Source: Isoptericola variabilis 225 (GTDB taxonomy: Bacteria > Actinomycetota > Actinomycetes > Actinomycetales > Cellulomonadaceae). From it: a DNA stretch of 64,000 nt. Below the pieces are notes generated by a model, which had not been told where the DNA came from, made no database searches, and saw only the letters and a list, made by a program, of their open reading frames with translations. The position numbers were made by a program, and so were the translations under genes. The stretch covers positions 3,224,001 to 3,288,000 of the forward strand of contig NC_015588.1 in the NCBI RefSeq assembly GCF_000215105.1. Reading direction: 5' to 3'. Positions 1 through 8,910 of the stretch are shown here, in pieces (within the stretch, counting starts at the first letter, position 1; the number at the start of each line of letters is the position of its first letter).

Positions 1-59
1 GCGTGATTTCTGGTCCCGGAAACCCGGACGAACCGGGCAACTCGGGCCAGAAATCACGC
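1..59. repeat. Large imperfect palindrome (hairpin) at the window edge
   Basis: The left arm (1-18) starts GCGTGATTTCTGG and the right arm (43-59) ends CCAGAAATCACGC, so 13 outer base pairs are perfect, followed by a one-base bulge and four more pairs. A second small hairpin, CCCGG/CCGGG (24-38), sits inside the loop. It lies 22 bp past the stop of the leftward 5'-nucleotidase gene, so it may terminate that transcript, but it has no T-run and could be a member of a dispersed palindromic repeat. Confidence 0.7.
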
Positions 60-81
60 CCACAGCGGTGAAGGGGTCAGG

Positions 82-2205
82 TCAGAGCGCGGTGGCGAGG
101 GCCGGGCCGCGCTCCTTGTGGTGGCCGACGGCCTTGCCCTGGGCCTTGCCCTTGTCGTGGCCCTTGGCCTTGCCGTTGGTCGACGGGTGCGGCTCGACCA
201 CCTCGACCGGGACGGTGACCTCGGTGCCGGTCGCCGCACCGCTGAGCGTGAGCACGGCGGTGCCCGGCTCGAGGTCCTCGGGGAGCACGACGCTCACCGC
301 GGCGGTGCCGAGCTCGTCGAACGCGGCGGTGCCCAGCGTGGTGTCCACCGGGAACGTGCCCAGCTCGACGCCGCCGAGCGACACCGTGAGCTCGGTGTCC
401 TTGACGTCGGCGGCCGTCGACATCGACCACGAGCTGACGTCGAACGCGACCGTGGCGCCGGGCGCGTAGGTCGCCGGGGCGTCGGCGGGGAACGAGACCC
501 CGACCGCGTGCTGGCGGTAGTCCACGGCGAGGGGCTCGTCGGCCGCGAAGGTCGCCAGGTAGTCGACCATGGCCGTCAGGTCGACCTTGCCGGTGTCGCG
601 GGCGTTGTTGCCCTCGTCGGCGAACACGGCGAAGTTGTCGCCGCCCGTCGCGAGGAAGGAGTTCACCGTGACCGAGTACGTCGCCGCCGGGTCGATCGGC
701 TCGCCGTGCAGGGACATGGCGGTGATGCGGTCGCCCGCGGGCCCGGCCGGGTCGTAGGTGTAGGTGAAGCCCTCGGAGACGCCGAGCCGCAGGAACGGAC
801 GCGACGAGCCCTTAGGCTGCCACTGCTGCTCGAGCGCGGTCTTGATCTGCTCGCCCGTGAGCCGCATGTTGACGAGCGTGTTGGCGAACGGCTGCACGAC
901 CGCGGCCTGCTTGTAGGTCAGGGTGCGCGGGAACGCGCCCGTGCCGGTGCCGACCATGTCGGCCCGAAGACCGCCCGGGTTCATGAACGCGATCTGCGCG
1001 CCGCCGGCCTCGGGCGTCTCGGTCGCCCAGCGCTGCACCTCGGCGACGAGGTTGCCGAGCGTCGACTCGCCGCCGCGGTTCTCGACGAGCACCGTCTCGC
1101 CCGCCTGGTTCGTGCCCCAGCGCTGCGCGCGGTTGAACGGCCCGGCGATCTCGCCGAGCGGCTCCGCCCCGAGCACGTCGGCCTCGGCGACGGCGGCCTG
1201 GACCAGCGCCGCGACGTCGGGGTCGGCCGGGTAGCCCTGGTTGGCCAGCGGCAGGATGTCGGTCGTGAGGCCGACGACCTCGCCCGTGGCGGCGTCGACC
1301 GAGTACACGAGCTGGTTGAGGTTCATGCCGTACTGGCCGGCGGACACGACGGGGCGCGTCGTCACGGCCCGGTCGGACCACTCGGCCACGGGGAACGCGC
1401 AGTCGTAGGCCAGGTGCGTGTGGCCCGAGACGATCGCGTCGACCTCGGGGCTCACGCCGGTGATGATCTCGGCGAACGCGTCGCCCGCGGTCGGCATGGC
1501 GGAGCAGTCGGTGCCCGCCGCGCCCTCGTGGACGAGCAGCACGACGACGTCGGCGCCCTCGGCCTTGAGCGAGGCGGCCTCCGCGTTGGTCGTCTCGACG
1601 ATGCTCCGGATCTCCAGGTCGGCGATGCCCGCCGGGCTCACGAGCGCGTCGAGCTCCTCGGTGACCGCGCCGACGAAGCCGACCTGCACCTGCCCGAAGT
1701 CCTTGATCCAGCTCGCCGGGACGGCGTCGTCGCCCGTGGCGCGGAGCTTGAGGTTCGCCGCGACGTACTGCCACTCGGCGCCGCCGTACGGGTTCGTCTC
1801 GGCGTCGTAGGCGGCCATGACCCGGTTGATCAGGTCGTCGTAGCCCTGGTCGAGCTCGTGGTTGCCCACCGCCGAGACCTCGAGGCCGGCCGCGTTGAGC
1901 GCGTCGATCGTCGGCTTGTCGTGCTGGATGAACGACTCGAACGTCGAGGCGCCGATGAGGTCGCCCGCCGCGGCGAACACCGTGTTCGGGTTCTGCGCGC
2001 GGAGCTGGTCGACCGCGCCCGCGAGGACGGCGGCGCCGGCCTGGGTGCCGTCCTGCTGGATGCGCCCGTGGAAGTCGTTGGTGGCGAGGATCTGGACGTC
2101 GACGATCGGGTCGGCCTGCGCCGGTGCGGCGCCGACCGTCGTGACGCCCGCGAGGACGAGGCCGAGGCTGAGCGCCCCGGCGGTCCGCTGGCGAGCAGAA
2201 GACAT
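82..2205 (-). CDS. Secreted 5'-nucleotidase / 2',3'-cyclic phosphodiesterase (UshA/YfkN family)
   Basis: Predicted extracellular metallophosphoesterase of 707 aa that would remove phosphate from nucleotides. A Sec signal peptide covers residues 1-31 (cleavage near AQA-DP). The calcineurin-like metal-binding motifs follow: NDFHGR (about 43-48), GNHELDQG, and SGHTH; the C-terminal 5'-nucleotidase domain contains the typical FMNPGGLRADM segment. A roughly 130-residue beta-rich region and a Lys/Gly/His-rich tail end the protein; no LPXTG motif is present. I chose ATG 2205 because AGGAG lies 8 nt upstream and the signal peptide begins there; the open frame continues upstream to 2568 but without homology. 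No operon partner is evident: the next gene starts from 2693 and is separated by 131 bp. Confidence 0.93.
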   Translation of the reverse strand: MSSARQRTAGALSLGLVLAGVTTVGAAPAQADPIVDVQILATNDFHGRIQQDGTQAGAAVLAGAVDQLRAQNPNTVFAAAGDLIGASTFESFIQHDKPTIDALNAAGLEVSAVGNHELDQGYDDLINRVMAAYDAETNPYGGAEWQYVAANLKLRATGDDAVPASWIKDFGQVQVGFVGAVTEELDALVSPAGIADLEIRSIVETTNAEAASLKAEGADVVVLLVHEGAAGTDCSAMPTAGDAFAEIITGVSPEVDAIVSGHTHLAYDCAFPVAEWSDRAVTTRPVVSAGQYGMNLNQLVYSVDAATGEVVGLTTDILPLANQGYPADPDVAALVQAAVAEADVLGAEPLGEIAGPFNRAQRWGTNQAGETVLVENRGGESTLGNLVAEVQRWATETPEAGGAQIAFMNPGGLRADMVGTGTGAFPRTLTYKQAAVVQPFANTLVNMRLTGEQIKTALEQQWQPKGSSRPFLRLGVSEGFTYTYDPAGPAGDRITAMSLHGEPIDPAATYSVTVNSFLATGGDNFAVFADEGNNARDTGKVDLTAMVDYLATFAADEPLAVDYRQHAVGVSFPADAPATYAPGATVAFDVSSWSMSTAADVKDTELTVSLGGVELGTFPVDTTLGTAAFDELGTAAVSVVLPEDLEPGTAVLTLSGAATGTEVTVPVEVVEPHPSTNGKAKGHDKGKAQGKAVGHHKERGPALATAL

Positions 2206-2336
2206 GGAGTGTGCTCCTGGGGTGAAAGAGGCTGTGGCCGGTGCCACAGTAGCGGCGCCGTCCGACGAGCCGCGGTCTCCCGGGGTAACGATCGGGAAAC
2301 GGCGGGTGTCGTCGTCCGGCGCCGCGCGTGCCGCCG

Positions 2337-2693
2337 TCAGGCGTCGACCGGCTCCGGCTCGGCGGGCGCCGCGACGCGCCCGCCCGGCTCCGACAGGTGG
2401 CCCGTGCGGCGCAGCCACCGCTCGACCAGCAGCGTCGTCAGCGGCGGCACCCCGGCCGCGAGCACGACGAGGGTGCGCAGCCCGCCCCAGCGCAGGCGCA
2501 CGGCCGCGACGAGCGCGACGACGACGTAGGCGACGAACGCCGCCCCGTGCAGGCGCCCGAACAGCCACACCCCCGCGTCGGTGGTCTCGGTGACGTGCTT
2601 GAGCACCATCCCCACGAGCAGGCCGGCCCAGGTGATCGCCTCGATCACGGCGACGACGGCGAACAGGCGACCGGTGCGGGACATCGGGGGCAT
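2337..2693 (-). CDS. DUF3817 domain integral membrane protein
   Basis: A 118-aa protein with three predicted membrane helices (about residues 10-32, 45-66 and 70-90) and a charged, proline-rich tail. The pattern VIEAITWAGLL followed by LHGAAFVAYV is characteristic of the DUF3817 (YdzA-like) family, whose function is not established. The start at 2693 is supported by GGAAGG 7 nt upstream; an internal ATG three codons later is possible. It is read in the same direction as the nucleotidase but the 131-bp gap makes co-transcription uncertain. Confidence 0.85.
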   Translation of the reverse strand: MPPMSRTGRLFAVVAVIEAITWAGLLVGMVLKHVTETTDAGVWLFGRLHGAAFVAYVVVALVAAVRLRWGGLRTLVVLAAGVPPLTTLLVERWLRRTGHLSEPGGRVAAPAEPEPVDA

Positions 2694-2766
2694 GGGGGAA
2701 CCTTCCGTGAGGCGAGGGGCGGCATCCCTTCAGACGAACCGGGCGCGACGACGGTTCCCGGCCGCG

Positions 2767-2800
2767 GTGGTCACAGGTCGAACGTGGTCACAGGTCGAAC
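2767..2800. repeat. Perfect 17-bp tandem duplication at the 3' end of the MGMT-like gene
   Basis: GTGGTCACAGGTCGAAC occurs at 2767-2783 and again at 2784-2800. The second copy encodes the last residues and stop of the methyltransferase gene; the first copy lies just beyond the stop and repeats the same end. This looks like a recent slippage duplication. Confidence 0.9.
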
Positions 2801-3345
2801 AGCGTCGGGTGCTCGAGGTGGACGCCCTCCGTCTCCAGCATGCGGAGCTTCGTCCGGGGACCGCCGCGCGCGGAGAAGCCGCCGACCTTCCGCCCGGCGG
2901 CCAGCACCCGGTGGCACGGCACGATCGGCGGGAACGGGTTGCGGCCGAGCGCCTGGCCGACGGCCTGGGCCGCCCCCGGCGCGCCGAGCCGGGCCGCGAC
3001 CTCGCCGTAGGTGAGCGTCTCCCCCGGCGGGATGCCCCGCACGAGCTCGTAGACGCGGCGGTCGAACTCCGGCACCGCGTCCGGGTCCAGCGCGATCCCG
3101 GTCAGGTCACCGGTCCCGTCCTCGAGCAGCGCCCGGACCGCCGCGGCGGCTCGGGCCACAGCGGCCGGCGGCGGCGCCTCGACCGCTCGCGGGTACCACC
3201 GCAGGACCGCTCGGCGGGTCTCGTCCGCGTCGCGCTGCGCGAGCGTCGAGCCGACGACGGCGCCGCGCTCGTCCCAGACGAGCGCGCAGTGGCCGACCGT
3301 GGTCCCGAACACCACGTACGCGAGGCTGCGGTCGACCGGGTTCAC
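2788..3345 (-). CDS. Methylated-DNA--[protein]-cysteine S-methyltransferase (Ogt/MGMT family)
   Basis: Predicted suicide repair enzyme of 185 aa that takes alkyl groups from O6-alkylguanine. The C-terminal domain carries the winged helix (TLTYGEVAARLG, AVGQALGRNPFPPIV) and the alkyl-acceptor motif PCHR with Cys about 144, followed by VGGFSARGGPRTKLRMLE, all typical. The N-terminal 75 residues are a poorly conserved Ada/Ogt N-terminal domain. The GTG at 3345 is the first in-frame start that gives a full-length family member; its Shine-Dalgarno (GGTGG) is weak. The upstream DUF255 gene ends 35 bp away on the same strand, so the two may form an operon. Confidence 0.9.
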   Translation of the reverse strand: MNPVDRSLAYVVFGTTVGHCALVWDERGAVVGSTLAQRDADETRRAVLRWYPRAVEAPPPAAVARAAAAVRALLEDGTGDLTGIALDPDAVPEFDRRVYELVRGIPPGETLTYGEVAARLGAPGAAQAVGQALGRNPFPPIVPCHRVLAAGRKVGGFSARGGPRTKLRMLETEGVHLEHPTLFDL

Positions 3346-3380
3346 GGCACCACCGTAGGGTCCGGGTCCGACACCTGCGC

Positions 3381-5357
3381 TCAGGACGCCAGCGCGCGCT
3401 CGAGCTCCTCGACGGTGGTGACGGGCCGGTCGCACACGAAACCGCGGCACACGTACGCCGCCGGTCGGCCGTCGACCAGCGGGCGGTCGGCGAGCAGCGG
3501 CACGCCCGGGGTGTCCGGCTCGCCGACGGCGAGCACGAGCCCGGGCGACGACGACGCACGCGCCGCACGCTCGAGCGCGAGCCGCGCACCGTCGTCGGGC
3601 CCGACGACCGCGACCTGCAGCGGGCCCGCGGCGAGCGCCTCCGCGACGGCGAGCGTCCAGCCGGCGAAGCGCGGCACCTGCTTCGCGAGCGTGCCCGCGG
3701 CCGCGACCGCGGCCTCGGCCGCCTCCCGGTGCCGCGACGAGCCCGTGAGCGCCGCGTAGGTCGCGAGCGCCCCGGCGAGCGACGACTGGCCCGACGGCTC
3801 GGGTCCGTCGGTGGGGTCCTTGGGCCGGCTGACGAGGCGCTCGGCGTCGTCGGCGACGTCGTAGAAGCCGCCGGCGCCGTCGCCGAAGCGCTCGAGCGCG
3901 ACCTCGAGCAGCTCGCCCGCGGCGTCGAGCCAGCGCGTCTCGCCCGTGGCCTGGTGCAGCGCGAGCAGGCCCTCCGCGAGGTCGCCGTGGTCGGCCGCGA
4001 CGCCGGGCGCCGTGCCGACGACGCCGCCGCGCGAGGCGCGCCGCAGCCGTCCGTCGACGACGTGCAGCCGCAGCAGCAGGTCGGCGCAGTCGCGCGCGTC
4101 GTCGACGTAGCCCGGCACGCCCAGGAGCTCGCCGGCCTCGGCGAGCGCGGCGATCGCGAGGCCGTTCCAGGCGGTGACGACCTTGTCGTCGCGCGCCGGC
4201 TGGGGGCGCCCGGCGCGCGCCTCGGCGAGCCGCGCGCGCACGCCGGTCCACCACTCGGGGTCGGGGTCCTCGCGCAGCTGGAGCGTCGAGGTGCCGTGCT
4301 CGAACGTCCCCTCGAGCGTCACCGACAGCACCTCGGCCGCGCGGGCACCGTCGGCGGGCCCGAGGACGTCGGCGAGCTGCTCGGCGGTCCACACGTAGGT
4401 GAGGCCCTCGACGCCGTCGGTGTCGGCGTCGAGCGCGGAGGCGAAGCCACCCTCGGGCGTGCGCAGGTCGGCGCGCAGGAACTCGGCGGTCTCGCGCACG
4501 ACGCGCTCGGCGAGCGGCGAGCCCGTCGCGCGGTACCAGTGGAGGTAGACGCGCAGGAGCTGGGCGTTGTCGTAGAGCATCTTCTCGAAGTGCGGCACGA
4601 CCCAGGCCGCGTCGACCGCGTACCGCGCGAAGCCGCCGGCGAGCTGGTCGTAGATGCCGCCGCGGGCCATCGCCTCGCACGTGCGCTCGACGAGCTCGAG
4701 CGCCGACGGGTCACCCGTGCGGGCGTGGTGGCGCAGCAGGTGCTCGAGCGTCATCGACGGCGGGAACTTCGGCGCGCCGCCGAACCCGCCGTGCTCCGGG
4801 TCGGCGTCGCGCGCGACGAGCCGCACCGACCGCTCGAGCGCGGCCTCGTCGAGCACGTCGGGCGTGAGGCGTGCCGACGTCCGCGCGATCGCCTCGGTGA
4901 GGGCCGCCCCCTGCCGCTCGACGGCGTCGCGTCGCTCGGTCCAGGCCTCCCAGACGGCGTCGAGCACCTGCAGGAAGTGCTCGCGCGGGTAGTACGTGCC
5001 GGCGAAGAACGGCTCGCCGTCGGGCGTGAGGAAGCACGTCATGGGCCAGCCGCCCTGGCCCGTGAGGGCGGTCGTCGCGCCCATGTAGACCGCGTCGACG
5101 TCGGGACGCTCCTCGCGGTCGACCTTGATCGCGACGAAGCGGTCGGCGAGCGCCGCGGCGACGTCGTCGTCCTCGAACGACTCGTGCGCCATGACGTGGC
5201 ACCAGTGGCACGCCGCGTAGCCGACGCTCAGCAGGACCGGCACGTCGCGGCGTCGCGCCTCGGCGAACGCGTCCGCGCCCCACTCCCACCAGTCGACCGG
5301 GTTGTCCGCGTGCTGCAGGAGGTACGGGCTCGTCGCGTGCGCGAGGCGGTTGGCCAT
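3381..5357 (-). CDS. DUF255 thioredoxin-fold protein (YyaL/SSP411 family)
   Basis: A 658-aa cytosolic protein, full length for the family. The N-terminal thioredoxin-like domain (about 1-165) contains the signature [25 protein letters not shown] with a CxxC pair at residues 50-53, and [11 protein letters not shown]. The remainder is an alpha/alpha-barrel related to N-acylglucosamine 2-epimerases, with [10 protein letters not shown] and [12 protein letters not shown]. The biochemical role of the family is unresolved; a redox or carbohydrate-linked function is inferred. The start at 5357 matches the conserved [17 protein letters not shown] beginning; GGAGG lies unusually close to the ATG. Confidence 0.92.
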   Translation of the reverse strand: MANRLAHATSPYLLQHADNPVDWWEWGADAFAEARRRDVPVLLSVGYAACHWCHVMAHESFEDDDVAAALADRFVAIKVDREERPDVDAVYMGATTALTGQGGWPMTCFLTPDGEPFFAGTYYPREHFLQVLDAVWEAWTERRDAVERQGAALTEAIARTSARLTPDVLDEAALERSVRLVARDADPEHGGFGGAPKFPPSMTLEHLLRHHARTGDPSALELVERTCEAMARGGIYDQLAGGFARYAVDAAWVVPHFEKMLYDNAQLLRVYLHWYRATGSPLAERVVRETAEFLRADLRTPEGGFASALDADTDGVEGLTYVWTAEQLADVLGPADGARAAEVLSVTLEGTFEHGTSTLQLREDPDPEWWTGVRARLAEARAGRPQPARDDKVVTAWNGLAIAALAEAGELLGVPGYVDDARDCADLLLRLHVVDGRLRRASRGGVVGTAPGVAADHGDLAEGLLALHQATGETRWLDAAGELLEVALERFGDGAGGFYDVADDAERLVSRPKDPTDGPEPSGQSSLAGALATYAALTGSSRHREAAEAAVAAAGTLAKQVPRFAGWTLAVAEALAAGPLQVAVVGPDDGARLALERAARASSSPGLVLAVGEPDTPGVPLLADRPLVDGRPAAYVCRGFVCDRPVTTVEELERALAS

Positions 5358-5386
5358 ACCTCCACCCTGGCACGGTCGGCCGGGAC

Positions 5387-5704
5387 CTACACGATCGCCT
5401 GCAGGACCCAGTCCCCGCGGGCCGCGGCGTGCGCGTACAGCGACCGCAGCCGCTCGAACGCCGGCGCGAGGTATGCCTCGAACACGTCGGACTCGTCCCA
5501 GATCTCCGGGTAGATCTCGGCCCGGGCGAGCGCCGCCGGGTCGAACCGCGTCCGCAGCCCGTCGACGGTGGTGCCGGCGAGAGCGTCCGCGACCGCCGGC
5601 GGCTCCGCCTCCTCCTCGAGGAGCTCCCACACCTGCTCGGGGTCCGCCCGCACCGACACCCGGCCGTTGACTGCGCCGCACCGCGGGCCTAGGTTGGGCG
5701 GCAT
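5387..5704 (-). CDS. Short DUF1877-like protein
   Basis: A 105-aa predicted protein whose C-terminal half ([18 protein letters not shown] through [13 protein letters not shown]) matches the pattern of DUF1877 (YfbM-like) proteins as I remember it. Family members are usually around 150-160 aa, so this one is short: the N-terminal region is compressed to about 45 residues and may have lost a segment. The start is uncertain. ATG 5704 directly abuts AAAAGG, and a later GTG (VSVRADPEQ) is possible. Upstream it faces the esterase gene across an inverted repeat. Confidence 0.55.
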   Translation of the reverse strand: MPPNLGPRCGAVNGRVSVRADPEQVWELLEEEAEPPAVADALAGTTVDGLRTRFDPAALARAEIYPEIWDESDVFEAYLAPAFERLRSLYAHAAARGDWVLQAIV

Positions 5705-5708
5705 CCTT

Positions 5709-5722
5709 TTGAATGGATTCAA
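5709..5722. promoter_or_regulatory. Operator-like inverted repeat TTGAAT-GG-ATTCAA
   Basis: Perfect 6-bp arms separated by 2 bp, located in the 43-bp gap between the divergent DUF1877-like and GDSL esterase genes. It is conspicuously AT-rich for this genome. Its symmetry and position fit a transcription-factor site controlling one or both genes; no adjacent regulator is encoded. Confidence 0.5.
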
Positions 5723-5747
5723 GACAGCGACATCGACGGGGACGGCC

Positions 5748-6371
5748 ATGACGATCCACCTCGCGGGCGACTCGACGGTCGCCCCGTCCGACGACGGCAG
5801 CACCTCCGGCCGCGCCGACCTGCCGGTCCTCGGCTGGGGCCACGTGCTCGCCGAGTTCGTCGCGGACGAGGTGCACAACTGCGCCGTCAGCGGCGCCACC
5901 ACGAGGTCCTTCCGCGAGGAGGGGCACTGGGACAAGGTCGTCTCGGCGCTGCGGCCCGGCGACACGGTCGTGATCCAGTTCGGCCACAACGACCAGAAGG
6001 AGCCCGACGAGCTGGCCGCCGACGGCGGCTACCGGAGGCGCCTCGCGGAGTTCGTCGCCGACGTGCTCGACGCCGACGCCCGCCCCGTGCGCGCGCTCGG
6101 CGCGGAGCTCGACGTGCCCGTCATCGACCTCACGGTGCTCACCCGCTGGCTGTACGCGTGGATGGGCGCCGAGGCGTCGGGGTCGCTCTTCGTCCACGGC
6201 GAGGCGGCGGCGATCGGTGCCCAGATCCCCGAGGACCTCGCGCGGGACGACACGCACTTCGGGACCGCCGGGGCGCGCGCCGTCGCGCGGTTCGTCGCCG
6301 AGAGCCTGCGCGCGCTCGACGGGGTCGGCGACGACCTGCAGCCTCTCGGGGCCTGGTTCGTGCGGCACTGA
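5748..6371 (+). CDS. GDSL/SGNH esterase, rhamnogalacturonan acetylesterase-like, internally shortened
   Basis: A 207-aa predicted carbohydrate esterase (CE12-like). Block I (LAGDSTVA, Ser9), the IQFGHND block (about 77-82) and the C-terminal DDTHF block (about 167-171, catalytic Asp/His) are all present. Family members are typically 240-260 aa; here the sequence jumps near residue 108 from the helix after [11 protein letters not shown] directly to [15 protein letters not shown], skipping the stretch that usually carries the TP.ARR/F strand and loop. The loss is in frame. No secretion signal is seen. ATG 5748 is chosen because homology begins there; the Shine-Dalgarno is weak. Confidence 0.75.
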   Translation: MTIHLAGDSTVAPSDDGSTSGRADLPVLGWGHVLAEFVADEVHNCAVSGATTRSFREEGHWDKVVSALRPGDTVVIQFGHNDQKEPDELAADGGYRRRLAEFVADVLDADARPVRALGAELDVPVIDLTVLTRWLYAWMGAEASGSLFVHGEAAAIGAQIPEDLARDDTHFGTAGARAVARFVAESLRALDGVGDDLQPLGAWFVRH

Positions 6372-6398
6372 CGCCCCGGCCTCTGACAGCATGCCGTC

Positions 6399-6977
6399 AT
6401 GGGAAAGGTCTACGAGCGGATCGACGGCCGGCTGCGCGAGTTCGTCGAGCGGCAGCACGTGTTCTTCGTCGCGACGGCGCCGCTCGCGGCCGACGGGCAC
6501 GTCAATGTCTCCCCGCGCGGCGTCCCGGGGACGTTCCACGTGCTCGACGAGCGGACCTTCGCCTGGCTCGACGGCACGGGCAGCGGCAGCGAGACGATCG
6601 CGCACCTGCGCGAGAACGGCCGGATCACGGTGATGTTCTGCGCGTTCGAGGGCCCGCCGAACATCGTCCGGTTCCACGGCACGGGCCGCGTCGTCACGCG
6701 GTACGACGACGAGTACCCCGCGCTGGCCGCCCGGTTCACCGACCTGCCCGGCGCCCGTGCGGTGATCGTGGTCGACGTCGAGCGCGTCTCCGACAGCTGC
6801 GGCTGGGGCGTGCCGCTCATGTCCTACGAGGGCGAGCGCGACCTCATGGGACCGTTCTTCGAGCGCAAGGGCGAGGCCGGGTCGCAGGAGTACCGGCGTC
6901 GCACGAACCTCACGAGCATCGACGGGCTGCCCGCCTTCGACGACGACCCGGCGGTCAGCGGGACGACGCCGCGTTGA
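6399..6977 (+). CDS. Pyridoxamine 5'-phosphate oxidase-family flavin-binding protein
   Basis: A 192-aa protein with the split-barrel FMN-binding fold of the PPOX family: [20 protein letters not shown] (about 22-42), [27 protein letters not shown] and a C-terminal SCGWGVPLM segment typical of the actinobacterial subgroup. Cofactor could be FMN or F420; substrate unknown. It follows the esterase by 27 bp. Its last 23 bp overlap the relic of a sigma-factor gene on the other strand. Confidence 0.88.
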   Translation: MGKVYERIDGRLREFVERQHVFFVATAPLAADGHVNVSPRGVPGTFHVLDERTFAWLDGTGSGSETIAHLRENGRITVMFCAFEGPPNIVRFHGTGRVVTRYDDEYPALAARFTDLPGARAVIVVDVERVSDSCGWGVPLMSYEGERDLMGPFFERKGEAGSQEYRRRTNLTSIDGLPAFDDDPAVSGTTPR

Positions 6978-7117
6978 GCCGGGCCGCCCGGCGCGTGAGG
7001 TGGTCGCGCTCGGCCAGGGTCGGCGCCGTGAGCGCCGCCTCGGCGTAAAGCCGCGCCGCGGCGGACGAGGACGCCCAGCACGTGCGGCACGGTGCTGCGC
7101 AGCAGCGCCTCGTCCAC
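6955..7117 (-). pseudogene. Relic of an ECF sigma factor gene (DUF6596/YCII-associated type)
   Basis: Directly after the YCII stop (GTG at 7117) the frame reads [21 protein letters not shown], which looks like the start of the large ECF sigma factors that normally follow YCII genes. After about 22 codons a different frame reads [30 protein letters not shown] and stops at 6955, matching the very C-terminus of the same family. Some 350 central codons are missing and the two ends are out of frame with each other, so this is a deletion remnant and not a functional gene. Confidence 0.75.
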
Positions 7118-7119
7118 GC

Positions 7120-7527
7120 TCAGTCCGTGATGGTCGGCAGCGAGCCCAGGGCGGGGCGCAGCTCGAGCCACTCGTGGATCGGCGTCCCGCCGGCACCGGG
7201 CGCGGCCGACAGCTCGCCGGCCAGCTCGACGGCGCGCTCGTAGCTGTCGACGTCGATGAGCATCCAGCCCGCCACGAGGTCCTTCGTCTCCGCGAACGGG
7301 CCGTCCGTGACCGGCGGGCGCCCCTCGCCGTCGTACCGGACGAACGTGCCCTCCGGCGAGAGCGCCAGCTCGGCGACGAACTCGCCCGTCTCCCGGAGCC
7401 GGTCGGCGAAGTCCGCCATGTACCGCATGTGCGCGGACACCTCGTCGGGCGTCCACCTCTCCATCGGGACGTCGTTCACCGCGGCCGGGGCGCCGCGGTA
7501 GTGCTTGAGCAGCAGGTACTTGGCCAT
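7120..7527 (-). CDS. YCII-family (DGPF domain) protein
   Basis: A 135-aa ferredoxin-like fold protein with the family motif [26 protein letters not shown] (about 72-97). YCII proteins of this type are usually encoded next to an ECF sigma factor and are thought to act with it; here only a relic of the sigma gene remains 2 bp downstream. Start ATG 7527 has AGGAG 7 nt upstream. Enzymatic activity of the family is not established. Confidence 0.88.
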   Translation of the reverse strand: MAKYLLLKHYRGAPAAVNDVPMERWTPDEVSAHMRYMADFADRLRETGEFVAELALSPEGTFVRYDGEGRPPVTDGPFAETKDLVAGWMLIDVDSYERAVELAGELSAAPGAGGTPIHEWLELRPALGSLPTITD

Positions 7528-7614
7528 CGTCGTTCTCCTCGGTGCTCTGCGACCCGGTGTGGTCGGTCGCGTTCACCCCGGGGACGGAGCCGACCACGGA
7601 TTCTCGACATCCTC

Positions 7615-7688
7615 GCGCTACCTCGCGACGAAACGCGCTACCTCGCGAGCGGGTGCGCTACCTCGCGACGAGACGCGCTACGTCGCGG
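7615..7688. repeat. Four units of a 20-bp-period repeat (core GCGCTACCTCGCGA)
   Basis: Units start at 7615, 7635, 7655 and 7675, exactly 20 bp apart; each has a 14-bp conserved core and 6 bp of variable sequence (CGAAAC, GCGGGT, CGAGAC). The last unit is variant (GCGCTACGTCGCGG) and supplies the TAG stop codon of the leftward GNAT gene (7678-7680). The array lies between that gene and the start of the YCII gene. The same core with the same period recurs at 62.1-62.3 kb. Confidence 0.92.
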
Positions 7689-8832
7689 GAGGCAGGTCGG
7701 CGAGCCTGGCCTGCAGCTCGGCCGACCCGCCGGCGGGCCGGAACCCGAGCGCGACGTTGATCGCGAGCATGTGCGCGTTGTCCTCGTTGTTCCACGTGTA
7801 GATGCGCCGCGTCTCGGGCCGCAGCCGCGCGTGCGCCCGCAGGTTGACGGCCTTGACGAGCATGCCGAGCCGGTGGCCACGGTGCTCGGGCAGCACGACG
7901 GTGCTCTCCTGCTCGGTGCACGCCGGGCGGTCACGCCGCCACACGAGCGTCGTCATGCCCGCGAGCTCGCCGGTCGGCACGTGCTCGGCCACGGTGACGA
8001 CGAAGCCCTGGTCGCGCTCGGCGTTCTGGTCGAGCACCATGCGCACGCGCGCGGCGTCCCACACCTCGGGCTCGAGGTCGAGACCGGCGTTGGGCTCGTC
8101 CACCGACAGGCGCTGCTCGAGCGCCGCGTACTGGTCGATCCACTCGTCCGGGATCGCGTCGACCCACGTGTGCGTCCGGTACTCCTCGCCCGCGACGGCG
8201 CGCGCCTCGGCCTCGAAGCGTTCGGCCGCGCCGCCGGGCAGCGGGAGGTCGAGCGCCGAGCGGCGCGCGACGAGCTCGAGGCCCAGGCCCTGGCGCCGGC
8301 CGAACGCCATCCCGGGCAGGTCGGCCGAGACGAGGCCGTTGCCCGACGGCGGTCGCAGGGCGTCGGGATCGTCCGCGTCGGGCTCGGCGGCGAACTCGAC
8401 CTCGCCGAGCAGGGTCGTGCGGCCCTCCTCCTCGGCCCGTCGGCGCAGCCGCTCGTACAGCGCCGACCCGATGCCGCGCCGACGGTGGTTCGGCGCCACG
8501 ACGACCCGGATCTCGGCGAGGTGCCGGTTGTCGGCGAGCGGGAGGAACAGCACGCCGTGCCCCACCACGGTGGGGGCGCCGTCGGGTCCGTCCTCGACCG
8601 CGACGAGGCGCTCGCGCCGGACGTACTGCTGGTGCTTCATGCCGACGAGCACGTCGATCGCGCGGGGCGCGATGTCGTCGTCGCCGAACTCTGCCGTCGT
8701 GGCCGCGCTCTCCACGGCCGCGATGCCGCGGTACGCCCACGCCTCGGGCTGCTCGAGCGACGTCGCGTGCGGTGCCGGGAGGACCCGCCACGTCGTCGTG
8801 GCCGCCTCCGTCCGTGCCGGTGTGGTGGTCAT
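7678..8832 (-). CDS. GNAT-family N-acetyltransferase, tandem-domain
   Basis: A 384-aa protein with two GNAT-like halves. The first (about 60-190) has the acetyl-CoA loop VVVAPNHRRRGIGSALYERL; the second (about 225-375) has VVLPEHRGHRLGMLVKAVNL and a WNNEDNAHMLAINVALGF segment. Such double GNAT proteins are common in Actinobacteria and mostly uncharacterised. Start ATG 8832 gives a typical Thr/Ala-rich N-terminus; the upstream open frame is an artefact of high GC. Its stop codon lies in the last unit of the 20-bp repeat array. Confidence 0.88.
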   Translation of the reverse strand: MTTTPARTEAATTTWRVLPAPHATSLEQPEAWAYRGIAAVESAATTAEFGDDDIAPRAIDVLVGMKHQQYVRRERLVAVEDGPDGAPTVVGHGVLFLPLADNRHLAEIRVVVAPNHRRRGIGSALYERLRRRAEEEGRTTLLGEVEFAAEPDADDPDALRPPSGNGLVSADLPGMAFGRRQGLGLELVARRSALDLPLPGGAAERFEAEARAVAGEEYRTHTWVDAIPDEWIDQYAALEQRLSVDEPNAGLDLEPEVWDAARVRMVLDQNAERDQGFVVTVAEHVPTGELAGMTTLVWRRDRPACTEQESTVVLPEHRGHRLGMLVKAVNLRAHARLRPETRRIYTWNNEDNAHMLAINVALGFRPAGGSAELQARLADLPPAT

Positions 8833-8910
8833 GGCTCCCACGCTCCCGCGCGACCGGCGCCGCGTCCACCGATTTCTCGGTGCGCGACGGGCGGTGTCGG
8901 GCAGGCCCGC

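Noticed and set aside
118..2529. An 803-codon plus-strand open frame opposite the 5'-nucleotidase
   Set aside because: Same shadow effect; no motif, no ribosome site, biased composition.
7615..7688. Possible CRISPR array
   Set aside because: Repeats are about 12-14 bp with only 6-8 bp between them; there are no 25-40 bp spacers and no cas genes. The same holds for 62078-62305.
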